In this document: in pieces, positions 8,339 to 16,725 of the stretch | Layout: every line of letters begins with the position of its first letter | Numbering within the stretch: position 1 is the stretch's first letter | Assembly (NCBI GenBank): GCA_019359285.1 | Contig: JAHHHQ010000055.1 | Location: 1-64,000 of the forward strand | From: Nodosilinea sp. WJT8-NPBG4 | GTDB taxonomy: Bacteria; Cyanobacteriota; Cyanobacteriia; Phormidesmidales; Phormidesmidaceae | Direction of reading: 5' to 3' | DNA: 64,000 nt | The notes under the pieces: generated by a model | Database searches by the model: none | Told to the model about the DNA's origin: nothing | Seen by the model: the letters and a program-made list of their open reading frames with translations, nothing else | Translations under genes and position numbers: made by a program

Positions 8339-8998
8339 TTAAAGAGCGAGTTTTGCTTCGCCACTCTGAAGCTCTGCCGTGATCTGTTCGAGGCGAGAGC
8401 TGTAGGTGGTTTTAGCGGGGGCAGTCGTCGACTTCGTTTCGGTGCTTCCCGCCCCGCTGACACCAGAGGGAGGGATGAAAAATTTACCTTCGTCAGAAGC
8501 CAGAAACTTTGTGATGGTCGTTTCTAGAGGAGCGACATCATCGTCCCCATGTTTAACGAACCATTGGTCGCCTTCCTGCTGAATCTTGTCGCCGTGGTCA
8601 GCTAGGAATAAGCAGTAAAGAACCTTTTGGCTCAGTGCGCCAGTGCCTGCAATCGCCTGGGTGAGGGCTGAATTTCGCTTAGCCTGAAGAGTCTCTTGTC
8701 GTTCCCGCTCACGCTCAGCTTGAAGCTCAGCGAATTGGGTCTGGAGAGCTTTGAGGGTCAGCTTCTGACTGCCGGTATCGTCAGGACTTTCAGCGCTAGA
8801 GTCAGCCGCTGGGGTCTGAGGCGCATCCGTCATCTTCTGTAGCTGCTTCTTCATGGAAGCTACAGCACCAGCATTGGCAGTATTGACCTCGGCTAACACT
8901 TCAGTCTTGAAGGTGTTCAGGAGAGTGGTTAGATGCTCTAGGGTTAGAGCTTCGGGCTGGGAAATTTCTGACTGGTTGAGGTCTTCTGATGTCGTCAT
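8339..8998 (-). CDS. Phage scaffold-like protein
   Basis: A 219-residue acidic, Gln/Glu-rich protein immediately upstream of the capsid gene. It is largely helical, with a coiled-coil segment (LKALQTQFAELQAERERERQE, about residues 85-120) and a low-complexity Ala/Pro/Ser linker. Composition and position are typical of capsid scaffolds that fill the procapsid and are then removed. I chose the ATG at 8998 (MTTSEDLNQSE). The upstream extension to 9118 runs across a terminator and is unlikely to be translated. Confidence 0.65.
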   Translation of the reverse strand: MTTSEDLNQSEISQPEALTLEHLTTLLNTFKTEVLAEVNTANAGAVASMKKQLQKMTDAPQTPAADSSAESPDDTGSQKLTLKALQTQFAELQAERERERQETLQAKRNSALTQAIAGTGALSQKVLYCLFLADHGDKIQQEGDQWFVKHGDDDVAPLETTITKFLASDEGKFFIPPSGVSGAGSTETKSTTAPAKTTYSSRLEQITAELQSGEAKLAL

Positions 8999-9035
8999 AT
9001 TAATAAATGTCCGTTTAGGATTTCTCTGTATTGGC

Positions 9036-9072
9036 AAAAAAAACCGCCCCAACTGCAGTAGGTCGTGGACGG
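9036..9072 (-). terminator. Rho-independent terminator inside the prophage operon
   Basis: On the minus strand CCGTCC pairs with GGGCGG (one G-T wobble) and is followed directly by eight T residues. A second hairpin, GCCCCT/AGGGGC, lies just upstream at 9094-9112. This would end transcripts from the coiled-coil nuclease gene before the scaffold start, giving that gene its own unit. Confidence 0.7.
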
Positions 9073-9198
9073 CTATATCTGGATATTTATAGAGCCCCTT
9101 ACCAGTAGGGGCATTCACTTAAGCTTTCGCTTTTCTAGAATGAGGTTTAGGACAAAGAAGTATTGTCATTTTGGTGACAGAATCAGATTTTTAGTTGT

Positions 9199-11139
9199 TT
9201 AAGCAACGTCTTCATCTCTATGTCTGAAGGTACTAGTATTCTGAATACACTGCATTATTTCAGAGGCTCTCACTAGTCTGCCAGCCTGACTGGTTTTTAC
9301 ATCTTGCTCCACAGCCTCAATTGTATTAATAAGGTTATCTAGTGTTGTCACACGACGAAATTCGCTTAGCTTCGCGGGTATGTCAGATATGTCAGCTTCA
9401 CTCTTGAATACGACAATACCGTATGAGTAAGCTATCCTTTTTCGGGGTGATTTCTTTAAGCTAGGCCATTTTTTCGATAGGTCTTCGAATACTCGCATTA
9501 ATGACTTAGCATATGTATCAACCTGCATATAAGGATTGACTCCCCAACAGGACGCAACCTCTATCTGGTGACCCTTTGAGTTCTGGCAATACCAACGGCT
9601 ATTAAGAATGTTTTGACCAGAGATTATTTTTCCGCCATAGCCCTTGGCTTCTATGACCGCTAAAAAGGATTGGCCAACCACTATGAAGTCAGTTGCTTGA
9701 CTGCATTTCCCATCTCGACTTGCGTCGTATCTAAATAGGTATTCCCATTCTCTAGATCTAATCTTTTCGCAGTCATTTAGGACTCTGATCACTTCTTTTT
9801 CAAACTCATTCGCATCCTGGTTTGGCTGAGACACCTCTAGCAGCTGCCTCTTGAAAAAATCGTTTTCCTCAGCAAGAGTCTGGTTTTTTAGAACCATCTC
9901 TTCTTTTGAGTGATAAACTTCTTCAGCTCTTCTCTCAGCTTCATCCTTTCCTTGATGAGCCTTGTCAAGTTGCTGTTCGTAAAGCGCCTTTATCTGCTGC
10001 TCGGATCTAACTTGAGCGTCTTTAATTGAGAGTTGTTGGCTTAACTTTTCCCTGTCTTGTAGAAGCTGGCTAAATTCTTGCCTCAGTTTTTGCTGATCTT
10101 GGAGCTTGCTTTGCTGGGCTGAACCTAGTTCTTTCTCCTTCTGTTGTAACAACTCTTTGTTTTCAAGCAACTGCTTCTGAATATCGATTCGAGACTGTTC
10201 ATCGGCTTTAATCCTGTCATCCTTAATCTGAATCTCATTCTTTAGCTGCTGGATCTGGTGAATAGCTTGACTCCTATCTTGGTGAAGATTCTTTAGTTGG
10301 ATTTCTTTGTCATAAATTGTTTGCTGGTGTAGCTGAACAATTTTTTGACTATCGCTGAATTGACCCTCTAGCAGCTGGTAGTCATTTAGCTGGTGTTGAA
10401 TTCTAAGTTCTTGAGCCTCGGCTTCGGCCTCTTTCTGTCTTAAAAATGATTCTGATGTACGCTTTTGTTGCTTCCGCTTTCCGTTAGCTAACTCAACAAC
10501 GGCCCATGACACAAAACCAAAAACAATAGCGAATGACGTTGTGAGAGCATAATACTTTTTAGCTCCGCTATCGACCCAAAACCCTTCTGGCCAGGTCTTT
10601 ACCCACGATGAATAGGAGGGGAAAAAGCTTGGCGACAAGCCTCGAACATAATAAACTCGACCAATCACTTCACCTTGGTTGAGAAAACCAGTTGCCTTTC
10701 TAGCATCATCGCGCGAATTATCATATTTTCCCTCTGCGTACAGAGGCGGTGGATTTCTTAGTAGATCGTACTCAGACTTTGCAAGCGTGCTTGTATCAAG
10801 AAGCTTGCTCCAAGAGTAGGTTGAATCAGTCTTAAATCGAATTTCTTCGCCAGGGCAATCCCTTCTCTCTATCGTACAGTTCGTGACAACAAGCCCAAAG
10901 TGACCATAGTTGCTATCTAGTGTACGCTGAATTTCCCCCTCAGCTCCTGCCATAAGAGCGTGAGAGAGTTTAGTTGGCAAAGTGTGTGAAAGAATATTAA
11001 AATCTACTGTCTGAACTCTATAGATAGTGCTATTCCAATAGCCCTTATGGTTGACTTGGTTTATTAAGGTGGAAGCACCCAATGAAAAGCAAAAAACGTA
11101 AAATAACCGGCTGATCGAATTGTTTAGTATTGACGGCAT
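9199..11139 (-). CDS. Membrane-anchored coiled-coil protein with PD-(D/E)xK nuclease domain
   Basis: A 646-residue protein not related to virion genes. It has a weak N-terminal membrane segment (about 12-28), an extracytoplasmic domain with a Cys88/Cys95 pair (about 30-195) and a second transmembrane helix (about 197-217). A long Gln/Glu/Lys-rich coiled coil (about 228-450) leads to a C-terminal restriction-endonuclease-like domain (about 455-600). That domain shows an early Glu (EFEKEV), Asp in QATDFIVV and the ExK motif in AVIEAKGYGG. It sits between portal and scaffold genes and is followed by its own terminator, as expected of a lysogen-expressed 'moron'. A defence or superinfection-exclusion role is inferred; no exact family recognised. 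Confidence 0.75.
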   Translation of the reverse strand: MPSILNNSISRLFYVFCFSLGASTLINQVNHKGYWNSTIYRVQTVDFNILSHTLPTKLSHALMAGAEGEIQRTLDSNYGHFGLVVTNCTIERRDCPGEEIRFKTDSTYSWSKLLDTSTLAKSEYDLLRNPPPLYAEGKYDNSRDDARKATGFLNQGEVIGRVYYVRGLSPSFFPSYSSWVKTWPEGFWVDSGAKKYYALTTSFAIVFGFVSWAVVELANGKRKQQKRTSESFLRQKEAEAEAQELRIQHQLNDYQLLEGQFSDSQKIVQLHQQTIYDKEIQLKNLHQDRSQAIHQIQQLKNEIQIKDDRIKADEQSRIDIQKQLLENKELLQQKEKELGSAQQSKLQDQQKLRQEFSQLLQDREKLSQQLSIKDAQVRSEQQIKALYEQQLDKAHQGKDEAERRAEEVYHSKEEMVLKNQTLAEENDFFKRQLLEVSQPNQDANEFEKEVIRVLNDCEKIRSREWEYLFRYDASRDGKCSQATDFIVVGQSFLAVIEAKGYGGKIISGQNILNSRWYCQNSKGHQIEVASCWGVNPYMQVDTYAKSLMRVFEDLSKKWPSLKKSPRKRIAYSYGIVVFKSEADISDIPAKLSEFRRVTTLDNLINTIEAVEQDVKTSQAGRLVRASEIMQCIQNTSTFRHRDEDVA

Positions 11140-11393
11140 AGGGAGGATATATGGCAGGAAAGCTATTTCTGCTTTCGCTGAAGTTCCTATTTGTCAGGCT
11201 GGGAATGGTAAAATTTTGAATAAGTTTGCCTCGCTTTTGTGAAAAATTGCTTATGAAGATAATTTAATGGTTCTGAATCTAAGATCTTTTTGGCACTTGG
11301 AAGACGTCTCTTCGCTGCGCAGCACTAGTGGAGCTAAGTCTCTGTTTCACAGAAACTTATGCAGTCTTTTGTAAAGACCTCTAAAGACGACCT

Positions 11394-12908
11394 TTAAGCC
11401 TGCCCAATAAACTCTGTCTGAACAGGCTCAGGCATAGGCGCTGCAGCTGCTTCATCCAAAACGGTCTGCCGTTGCTCAGGTGTTAGATTTCCCATCAACA
11501 GGCTCAGCAACCGCTCACGAATCAAGACATGCAAAGTAGGTGTCAAAGACTGCTCTAGCCGCGCCAGGTCAATACCTAGCAACATGTTGAGAGCTTCGAT
11601 GAGGTCAACTAAGCGATCGCCGCCAAATTCATCAAGGCCACTGACAGCAAGGCTTTCAGCATCTTGTGCTTCAGCCTTAGCAACCAGCTGGTAGATGTCT
11701 TGAAGACAGTCGGTCAGGATGTGACCATAGCTCTCAAGGCGATCGTCCTCGATTTCGAAGTCCATTTCCTTGCTGATGCCTGAGGCCTCAATGGGCTCTT
11801 GGGTATAAGCGCCACCAGTGCCGAGGATGGCTCGAATCTGCTTCTCAGCACTCTCTAGAGCCTTATCGATGTGGAGGAGGATGTCGCCCTTGGGCTCGCT
11901 CCACTCGAACTTATCAACCTGCAGAACGTACTGAAGGCCAGTAGGCAGAGGCTCGTCATCTCCGACATAGGTATCGCCCAAGTCGCCATCAGGTGTCTGG
12001 TGAGGTGTGTAGGTTCTTTGTAGATATGATGCTGTCAGTAGGTCATAACGATGGCACTCAAGCCTTAAGCATTCTTCAGCTTTAGGGCTCGCGTGGTTGC
12101 CACTCCATTTATCGTCGGGCAACTCCAGTTTGGCGCTCGGGATAACCCCAAAGCCGTGAAGCACCAGACTTGTTAGAGGAACCTTGGGTTCTCCATCAGT
12201 CGTAGGCAAAGGCTCGCCCTTGTCGTCTAAGAGCTCAATGATTTGCCCCTGAGAGCCAAGCTTAACGAAGCTCTCGTAAACAGCAATTTGCTCGTTGTCT
12301 ATATAAGTCCAGCGGGCCAGCTTTAGGGGCTTACGCAGCGGATCAGAGGTGTCATCCAAAAGCTGAAAGACCTTAACCCAGTTCAGCTTGCCGTTGGATT
12401 CAGACCACAACGGCACCTGAACAGCAGGGTACAAAACGAGATTCGTGCGCAGGCCTAACTGCTCTTCTTCAGCACGTGATCTCGGCTCTACAGGCGCTTT
12501 GGGTTTGTCAATGTGAATAAAGACCGTTCGATACTTCAAGCCCTCAGCGAACAGCTGCTCGATTAACTGAGTCTTAGTACGACCTTGGCCATTGTTATCT
12601 TCTTTAAACGCTTCCCAGAAGGACTCATTGGTAACGTTACTGAGGTGAATCGTGCCCGAGGTGAGCTTAGCCGCCATTTGGCTAATGCAGGAGCCCAACA
12701 CGCCGCTATAAGCAAATTTTTCTAAACGCGCCTCGTAGATCGCGTCCTCCTCGCTCGGTCGCTGTTTGAGAAACATCCCGAGCTTGTCGCGCAGCTGCCA
12801 GCCACCCTCGACCAGCAACTGGATTCTCTCTAAGTGAGGCTTAGCCGCGCTGAACTCGGGGTGCTCAGCCTGCAGCACTTTGAGAGAAATCTGAGGAGGG
12901 TAGCTCAT
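11394..12908 (-). CDS. Phage portal protein (DUF4055 type)
   Basis: A 504-residue portal-like protein that would form the dodecameric DNA gate of the head. It opens MSYPPQISLKVLQAEHPEF and has QLRDKLGMFLKQRPSEEDAIYEARLEKFAY, AAKLTSGTIHLSNV and a C-terminal acidic helical region (ISKEMDFEIEDDRLESYG), all typical of DUF4055 portals. The frame is intact. A TTG 36 bases upstream is an alternative start and would overlap the upstream pseudogene. Its order after terL and before scaffold/capsid is canonical. The 253 bases to the nuclease gene downstream hold nothing I recognise. Confidence 0.85.
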   Translation of the reverse strand: MSYPPQISLKVLQAEHPEFSAAKPHLERIQLLVEGGWQLRDKLGMFLKQRPSEEDAIYEARLEKFAYSGVLGSCISQMAAKLTSGTIHLSNVTNESFWEAFKEDNNGQGRTKTQLIEQLFAEGLKYRTVFIHIDKPKAPVEPRSRAEEEQLGLRTNLVLYPAVQVPLWSESNGKLNWVKVFQLLDDTSDPLRKPLKLARWTYIDNEQIAVYESFVKLGSQGQIIELLDDKGEPLPTTDGEPKVPLTSLVLHGFGVIPSAKLELPDDKWSGNHASPKAEECLRLECHRYDLLTASYLQRTYTPHQTPDGDLGDTYVGDDEPLPTGLQYVLQVDKFEWSEPKGDILLHIDKALESAEKQIRAILGTGGAYTQEPIEASGISKEMDFEIEDDRLESYGHILTDCLQDIYQLVAKAEAQDAESLAVSGLDEFGGDRLVDLIEALNMLLGIDLARLEQSLTPTLHVLIRERLLSLLMGNLTPEQRQTVLDEAAAAPMPEPVQTEFIGQA

Positions 12909-12927
12909 GCGATCGCGAGAGTCGGAT

Positions 12928-13560
12928 TTAAGGTCTTGTTTCAAAGTCGTCGGGATTTATTGGCTTGTTGTAGGGATGGACATTCAGTCACCCGCAACTA
13001 GCCGTGTTGCCCGTTTTCAGGTTTCCAGCGTTGGCGATCGTTTCATTCCCACAGTCACAAGTGCAGTGCCACGCCCTCAGATCCCCCTTCTTTTTCTTCT
13101 TCATCAGATGGCGAGCGGTCAGCATGCCGAACCTTCGACCAGTCAAGTCTTGTGGGGTGGGTCCGGCCATAGGCTTACGAGGCTTAGGGAGTTTCGGCTC
13201 CTTCTTAGCTTTGTGGGAGTCACAATCTACTGCGGTTCCTCTTCGAAGGTTGGAATGGCATGCGATTCGTTCTCTGCCGTAATCGCAAAAACATTTCCAT
13301 TTGCGCCCTGTGGTCGATTCAACCTCACCCACGACAAGCAGCTGACCGTATTTGTCACCGATTAAGTTGAGCTTCCTCATAGGGTTGAGACAGCCACAGC
13401 TTCGTATACCCTTTCTCTTTAGGTAATTGCCAGAGAAAGTTTTCTCAGTCCCGCAAACGCATCAAGTAAGCCAGAATGTCCGTGGGCGCGGGTCAGGCAC
13501 TCGTCTAAGAACGGTGAGACTTCCGAACTTCTCATCGGTTAAGTCGCGTACTTTAGACAT
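12928..13560 (-). pseudogene. Triple-repeat zinc-binding phage protein with two in-frame stops
   Basis: One 211-codon frame from the ATG at 13560 contains three copies of a roughly 60-residue module. The pattern is a 'GxxFGxLTV' strand, a CxCxxG turn and an SCGC-like ending (KFGSLTV...CVCG...SCGCLN; KYGQLLV...CFCDYG...; RFGMLTA...CTCDCG...SCG). It is interrupted by TGA at 13464-13462, where a CGA Arg codon would fit, and by TGA at 12990-12988, where the final Cys is expected. Such modules occur in phage DNA-binding or HNH-associated proteins. The ATG lies 2 bases after the terL stop. Confidence 0.7.
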
Positions 13561-13562
13561 GT

Positions 13563-13907
13563 TTAAGCCGCTGAGAGATTTAGGACGTGATCGCCGTGGT
13601 GGAACTCGACCGTGGCGACTGCGTGCATGGCCGCGTCAAGGCAGTGGTCTTGCTGCCCTTTGGCGGGTTTATTGAGCAAGTTCCCGTCCGCGTCCTTCTC
13701 CCTGTGATAACTAGCGAACTCGTCTTATAGAGCCGCTGTCTTAGGGAGGAAGAACAACCTATTTTGGAAGAACAAGCTGTCGCCAATAGCTACTCGTTCC
13801 ATAGGACTGGGCTTGTTACGCTTGACTTCGACTGAACACTGCAGCCCTTTGATACCTTGAGCTTTGCCATAGCGACGAAAGTTGAGGATTGAACCAAGAC
13901 GAGACAC
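13563..13907 (-). pseudogene. Terminase large subunit, C-terminal fragment
   Basis: The frame reads FRRYGKAQGIKGL, KPSPMERV and QNRLFFLPKTAAL, then after an internal TAA (13727-13725) DEFASYHREKDADGNLL and QQDHCLDAAMHAVATVEF. This matches the end of the terL nuclease domain with its late acidic/His helix (D-H-..-D-A). The ATPase half is missing because an IS1634 fragment replaces it near 13908. The TAA could derive from CAA. It precedes the triple-repeat gene in the same operon. Confidence 0.7.
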
Positions 13908-14142
13908 TCACCCCAAAGCGGCTCACCGCCTGCATCGCCACGTTGAGAAAAAACAGGCTCGTCCCGTACTCAAACAGCTGATCTAACACCCGCCCTAACC
14001 GGTCATCGTTGAGGTGCGCCGCTGTAATGCCTCCCCCCAGCAGTTTTTTATTAAACCCAAAAGCGACAACCTTGCAACAGGGAAATCCGCAACAGTCAAT
14101 GCGTCCCCAAAAAATGCTCAAAAACAATGGCGCTGCAGGCAA
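13908..14142 (-). pseudogene. IS1634-type (DUF4277) transposase fragment
   Basis: The translation GGGITAAHLNDDRLGRVLDQLFEYG...FFLNVAMQAVSRFGVS matches the N-terminal DUF4277 region of IS1634-family transposases. It stops abruptly near 13908, where terminase sequence begins. It therefore marks the breakpoint that removed the right end of the prophage. A related but different fragment occurs at 23.6-24.3 kb. Confidence 0.75.
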
Positions 14143-14247
14143 TGAACATGATTTAAAGTTTCGGTAAAAACACTGTGCCCCGCCTGAAGACTATCGTGTT
14201 AACTCTATATGTAACGGATTGTAAAGACTCTTTTTTAGTGACTTCTT

Positions 14248-15453
14248 ATGTCTGATTCTGAAATAGAACGTCTTCAAGAGGCGTCCCCAAAGTTTGTTAA
14301 CTGGCTAAGCGATCCAGTTCAAACCCTCAAGGACATTGCCTTGAGGCATGAAGATGGCTATTTACAGGCCTTTAACAACGAGATGGTTTGGCGAATTTAT
14401 TTTCGCAATGGTAAGCTTCAATACGCGTCTAGTTCATTCCAGTCGTTGGCCACGCTAGACTACCATTTTCGTTGTGTTGGCATTAATAATTTCACCACGG
14501 CCAATCAGTCACTGACCAAAACAGGCCTAATGATCCGTTCCGAAGACTGGCTTCAACCCGGATCTAGGAACCCTATCATTACCTGGTTTCATCACCATGG
14601 CTATCTCAACGTTATAGAATTTACACAGCTCCTAGAGAACTTGACCAAAGAAGCCATCGAGAGCTTTCTCTGGCTCACCGAAGGGCACTACCAGTGGACT
14701 CAAGGACAAGCTAGCACTAGCGGAGAAACCATTCTAGAGCCAAGATTGGAACTAGAAGATTTGCTTAACCACTTCCAGAATCGGATGCAGGAGTGGCAAA
14801 AATTTGGCAATTTGATTAAGTCTCCTCACCAGCGCCCTTATCTTTTTTCCAAAGGTTCGCAAGATACAAGCTCTCCAGACTTGATCAAACTGAGCAAGCT
14901 TTTAAGGGGCATGAGTATTCGACAACTAGCTCTAATGTTGAATCAGGATGAGCTCAAGATCGCCAACTTGCTTTACCCATTTATCAAGCGGGGCGAGGTC
15001 TATTTACATGATCCTCAAAAAGTCTATCAGAAACTACCAAGTATCCCACACATTCCTCTAAGACCAATACAGGAAGAGGCTGCGACTAAAGTATTCAAAA
15101 TTGCTTGTGTAGATGATAGCCCAACGATTTTGAATGAGATGCACCGCTTTCTCAACCACGATGAATATGAGGTTACCAAGATCGATGACCCGGTTAAGGC
15201 AGCATCAGCGCTCTTTCGGCTGAAGCCAGACTTGATTTTAATGGATATTACAATGCCGGAGATCAATGGCTATAAACTGTGTAGCCTACTCCGAAACAGT
15301 GTCGCCCTTCGTGAGACACCAATCGTTATGGTCACTGGCCGCTCCGGCTTAATTGACAAGGCACGAGCTAAAGTTACCGGTGCCACAGACTATCTGGTTA
15401 AGCCCTTCACGCGTGGTAGCTTGCTAGCTGTGGTTGAAAAATATCTGCACTAA
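14248..15453 (+). CDS. PatA/PixG-type response regulator
   Basis: A 401-residue regulator with a DUF4388/PATAN-type N-terminal half (about 1-190), a short winged-helix-like middle (LIKLSKLLRGMSIRQLALML) and a C-terminal receiver domain (about 285-401). The receiver has phosphorylation Asp in LILMDITMPEING, Asp pair in CVDDSP and Lys in LVKPF. It is the first gene of the chemosensory cluster, like pixG/pilG of cyanobacterial phototaxis operons. It probably relays the signal to type IV pilus motors. Upstream lies a 105-base gap after the IS fragment. Confidence 0.9.
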   Translation: MSDSEIERLQEASPKFVNWLSDPVQTLKDIALRHEDGYLQAFNNEMVWRIYFRNGKLQYASSSFQSLATLDYHFRCVGINNFTTANQSLTKTGLMIRSEDWLQPGSRNPIITWFHHHGYLNVIEFTQLLENLTKEAIESFLWLTEGHYQWTQGQASTSGETILEPRLELEDLLNHFQNRMQEWQKFGNLIKSPHQRPYLFSKGSQDTSSPDLIKLSKLLRGMSIRQLALMLNQDELKIANLLYPFIKRGEVYLHDPQKVYQKLPSIPHIPLRPIQEEAATKVFKIACVDDSPTILNEMHRFLNHDEYEVTKIDDPVKAASALFRLKPDLILMDITMPEINGYKLCSLLRNSVALRETPIVMVTGRSGLIDKARAKVTGATDYLVKPFTRGSLLAVVEKYLH

Positions 15454-15646
15454 TAATTCTACTCGATGGAGATGGCCAAGCGTGTTGTCGCCAACCATAC
15501 GGTATTTATCACTATCACATGGGAAAGCTATCAACAGCACCCTTATCTAGGATAAAAAACAGGGTAATCTGGAAAACATTTATCCCGACGTTGTAGTCAG
15601 CTGATCTATTTGTCGCATTGTTTAGCTAATTTTTAGGGATAAAATC

Positions 15647-16009
15647 ATGAGTAAGATTCTTGTAGTTGATGATTTACAGTCTGAGTTACAGCTGATTAGC
15701 GGTTATCTCTCCGCAGGGGGATACCAAGTTTCGACAGCCATCAATGGAGTAGATGCTTTAGAGAAAGCAACCGCTCATCCCCCTGATGTCATTGTGACTG
15801 ATTTAGTAATGCCGGATATGAGTGGCCTAGAACTCTGCCGAAAACTCAAAAAAAGTTCAGAGACGGCTAAAATTCCGGTGATTGCCTGCACTACAAAGGA
15901 TGGCCAGGTCGATCAAGCCTGGGCAAAAAAACAAGGTATTGTGGCTTACCTGATTAAGCCTTGTAATCAGGAGCAACTGCTGGGTGCTGTAAAGTCAGTT
16001 CTGGGCTAA
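15647..16009 (+). CDS. CheY-like response regulator (PixH/PilH type)
   Basis: A 120-residue single receiver domain: acidic pair in LVVDDLQ, phosphoacceptor Asp in VIVTDLVMPDMSG, Thr in IACTTKDG and Lys in LIKPCN. It lies between the PatA-type regulator and the CheW-like gene, 4 bases upstream of the latter, so they form one operon. By position it is the H component that accepts phosphate from the CheA-like kinase. Confidence 0.92.
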   Translation: MSKILVVDDLQSELQLISGYLSAGGYQVSTAINGVDALEKATAHPPDVIVTDLVMPDMSGLELCRKLKKSSETAKIPVIACTTKDGQVDQAWAKKQGIVAYLIKPCNQEQLLGAVKSVLG

Positions 16010-16013
16010 ACCT

Positions 16014-16571
16014 ATGTCACCTACGTCATCGACAGCAACCACCTCCACGGCCAGATTAGAGCAACTGTTGCCCCAGTTATTTCAACCAGATACGCAGACT
16101 GGCGATCGCTACCTGAAGATCGACATTGCTCCTAACCTACCCGCCCTGATTGCCCTGGAGGATGTGCAGGAATCGGCCTGGATGCCGGCCCACATGGTCA
16201 CCCCCATCCCAAATTTGCCCGCCTGTGTTTTGGGGATCATGAACGCTCGCAACCAGGTACTCTGCGTGGTCAATTTGGCCCAGCTCCTGCAAATTTCTGG
16301 GTCAACCGTTCACCGTCAGCACTACTCCATGCTGACGGTTCGCCTGCCCCCCACCCTTGCGGCACCCGAAGATACCAATTTGCTGGTCCTAGCGGTTCAG
16401 GAAATTCAGGGGATTCTGCGCCTCCAACCGAAGGACATTGAATCGCCTATCGGTGACTTTGGCGCTACACTCACACCCTTTCTACGGGGTTGTGTGGAGC
16501 GAGAGGGGCAATCTATTCCAGTGCTCGATGTCAAAGCGATCGCCGCCGCACCCCCATTAACCTCCCGCTGA
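16014..16571 (+). CDS. CheW-like adaptor (PixI/PilI type)
   Basis: A 185-residue CheW-domain protein (GDRYLKIDIAPNLPALIALEDVQES, ITPIPNLPACVLGIMNARNQVLCVVNLAQLL, SIPVLDVKAIA). These two-barrel adaptors couple the receptor to the CheA kinase. It starts 4 bases after the CheY-like gene, implying translational coupling, and precedes the receptor gene by 154 bases. Confidence 0.9.
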   Translation: MSPTSSTATTSTARLEQLLPQLFQPDTQTGDRYLKIDIAPNLPALIALEDVQESAWMPAHMVTPIPNLPACVLGIMNARNQVLCVVNLAQLLQISGSTVHRQHYSMLTVRLPPTLAAPEDTNLLVLAVQEIQGILRLQPKDIESPIGDFGATLTPFLRGCVEREGQSIPVLDVKAIAAAPPLTSR

Positions 16572-16725
16572 TCACCGGCCAAGGGCTAGTTAGGGGTTAA
16601 GAAAACCCGCCCTAGACACTTTTCTGCATTTAAATTTTCACCAGTGTTTTCACCACTGTAGGATGCCTTACGACTTGTTTAAGGCCTCCTACCCGTTGAC
16701 TCGTACACCTCTAAGGCCTTGACCC

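Larger units (their letters stand above)
2678..14142. mobile_element. Degraded tailed-phage prophage
   Basis: The element runs from the tRNA-Ser fragment and integrase (plus strand) through a minus-strand morphogenesis operon. In transcription order this is terL (C-terminal end only), triple zinc-repeat protein, DUF4055 portal, coiled-coil nuclease, scaffold-like protein, major capsid, three head-tail-type genes, an intergenic repeat region, a small unknown and a tail collar protein. Small terminase, most of terL, tape measure, lysis and replication genes are absent. The right end is replaced by an IS1634 fragment, so the second att site is lost or displaced. At least four genes carry internal stop codons. 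Confidence 0.85.

Noticed and set aside
13427..13675. 82-codon plus-strand frame over the terL and triple-repeat genes
   Set aside because: Antisense shadow; the minus strand carries recognisable phage proteins.
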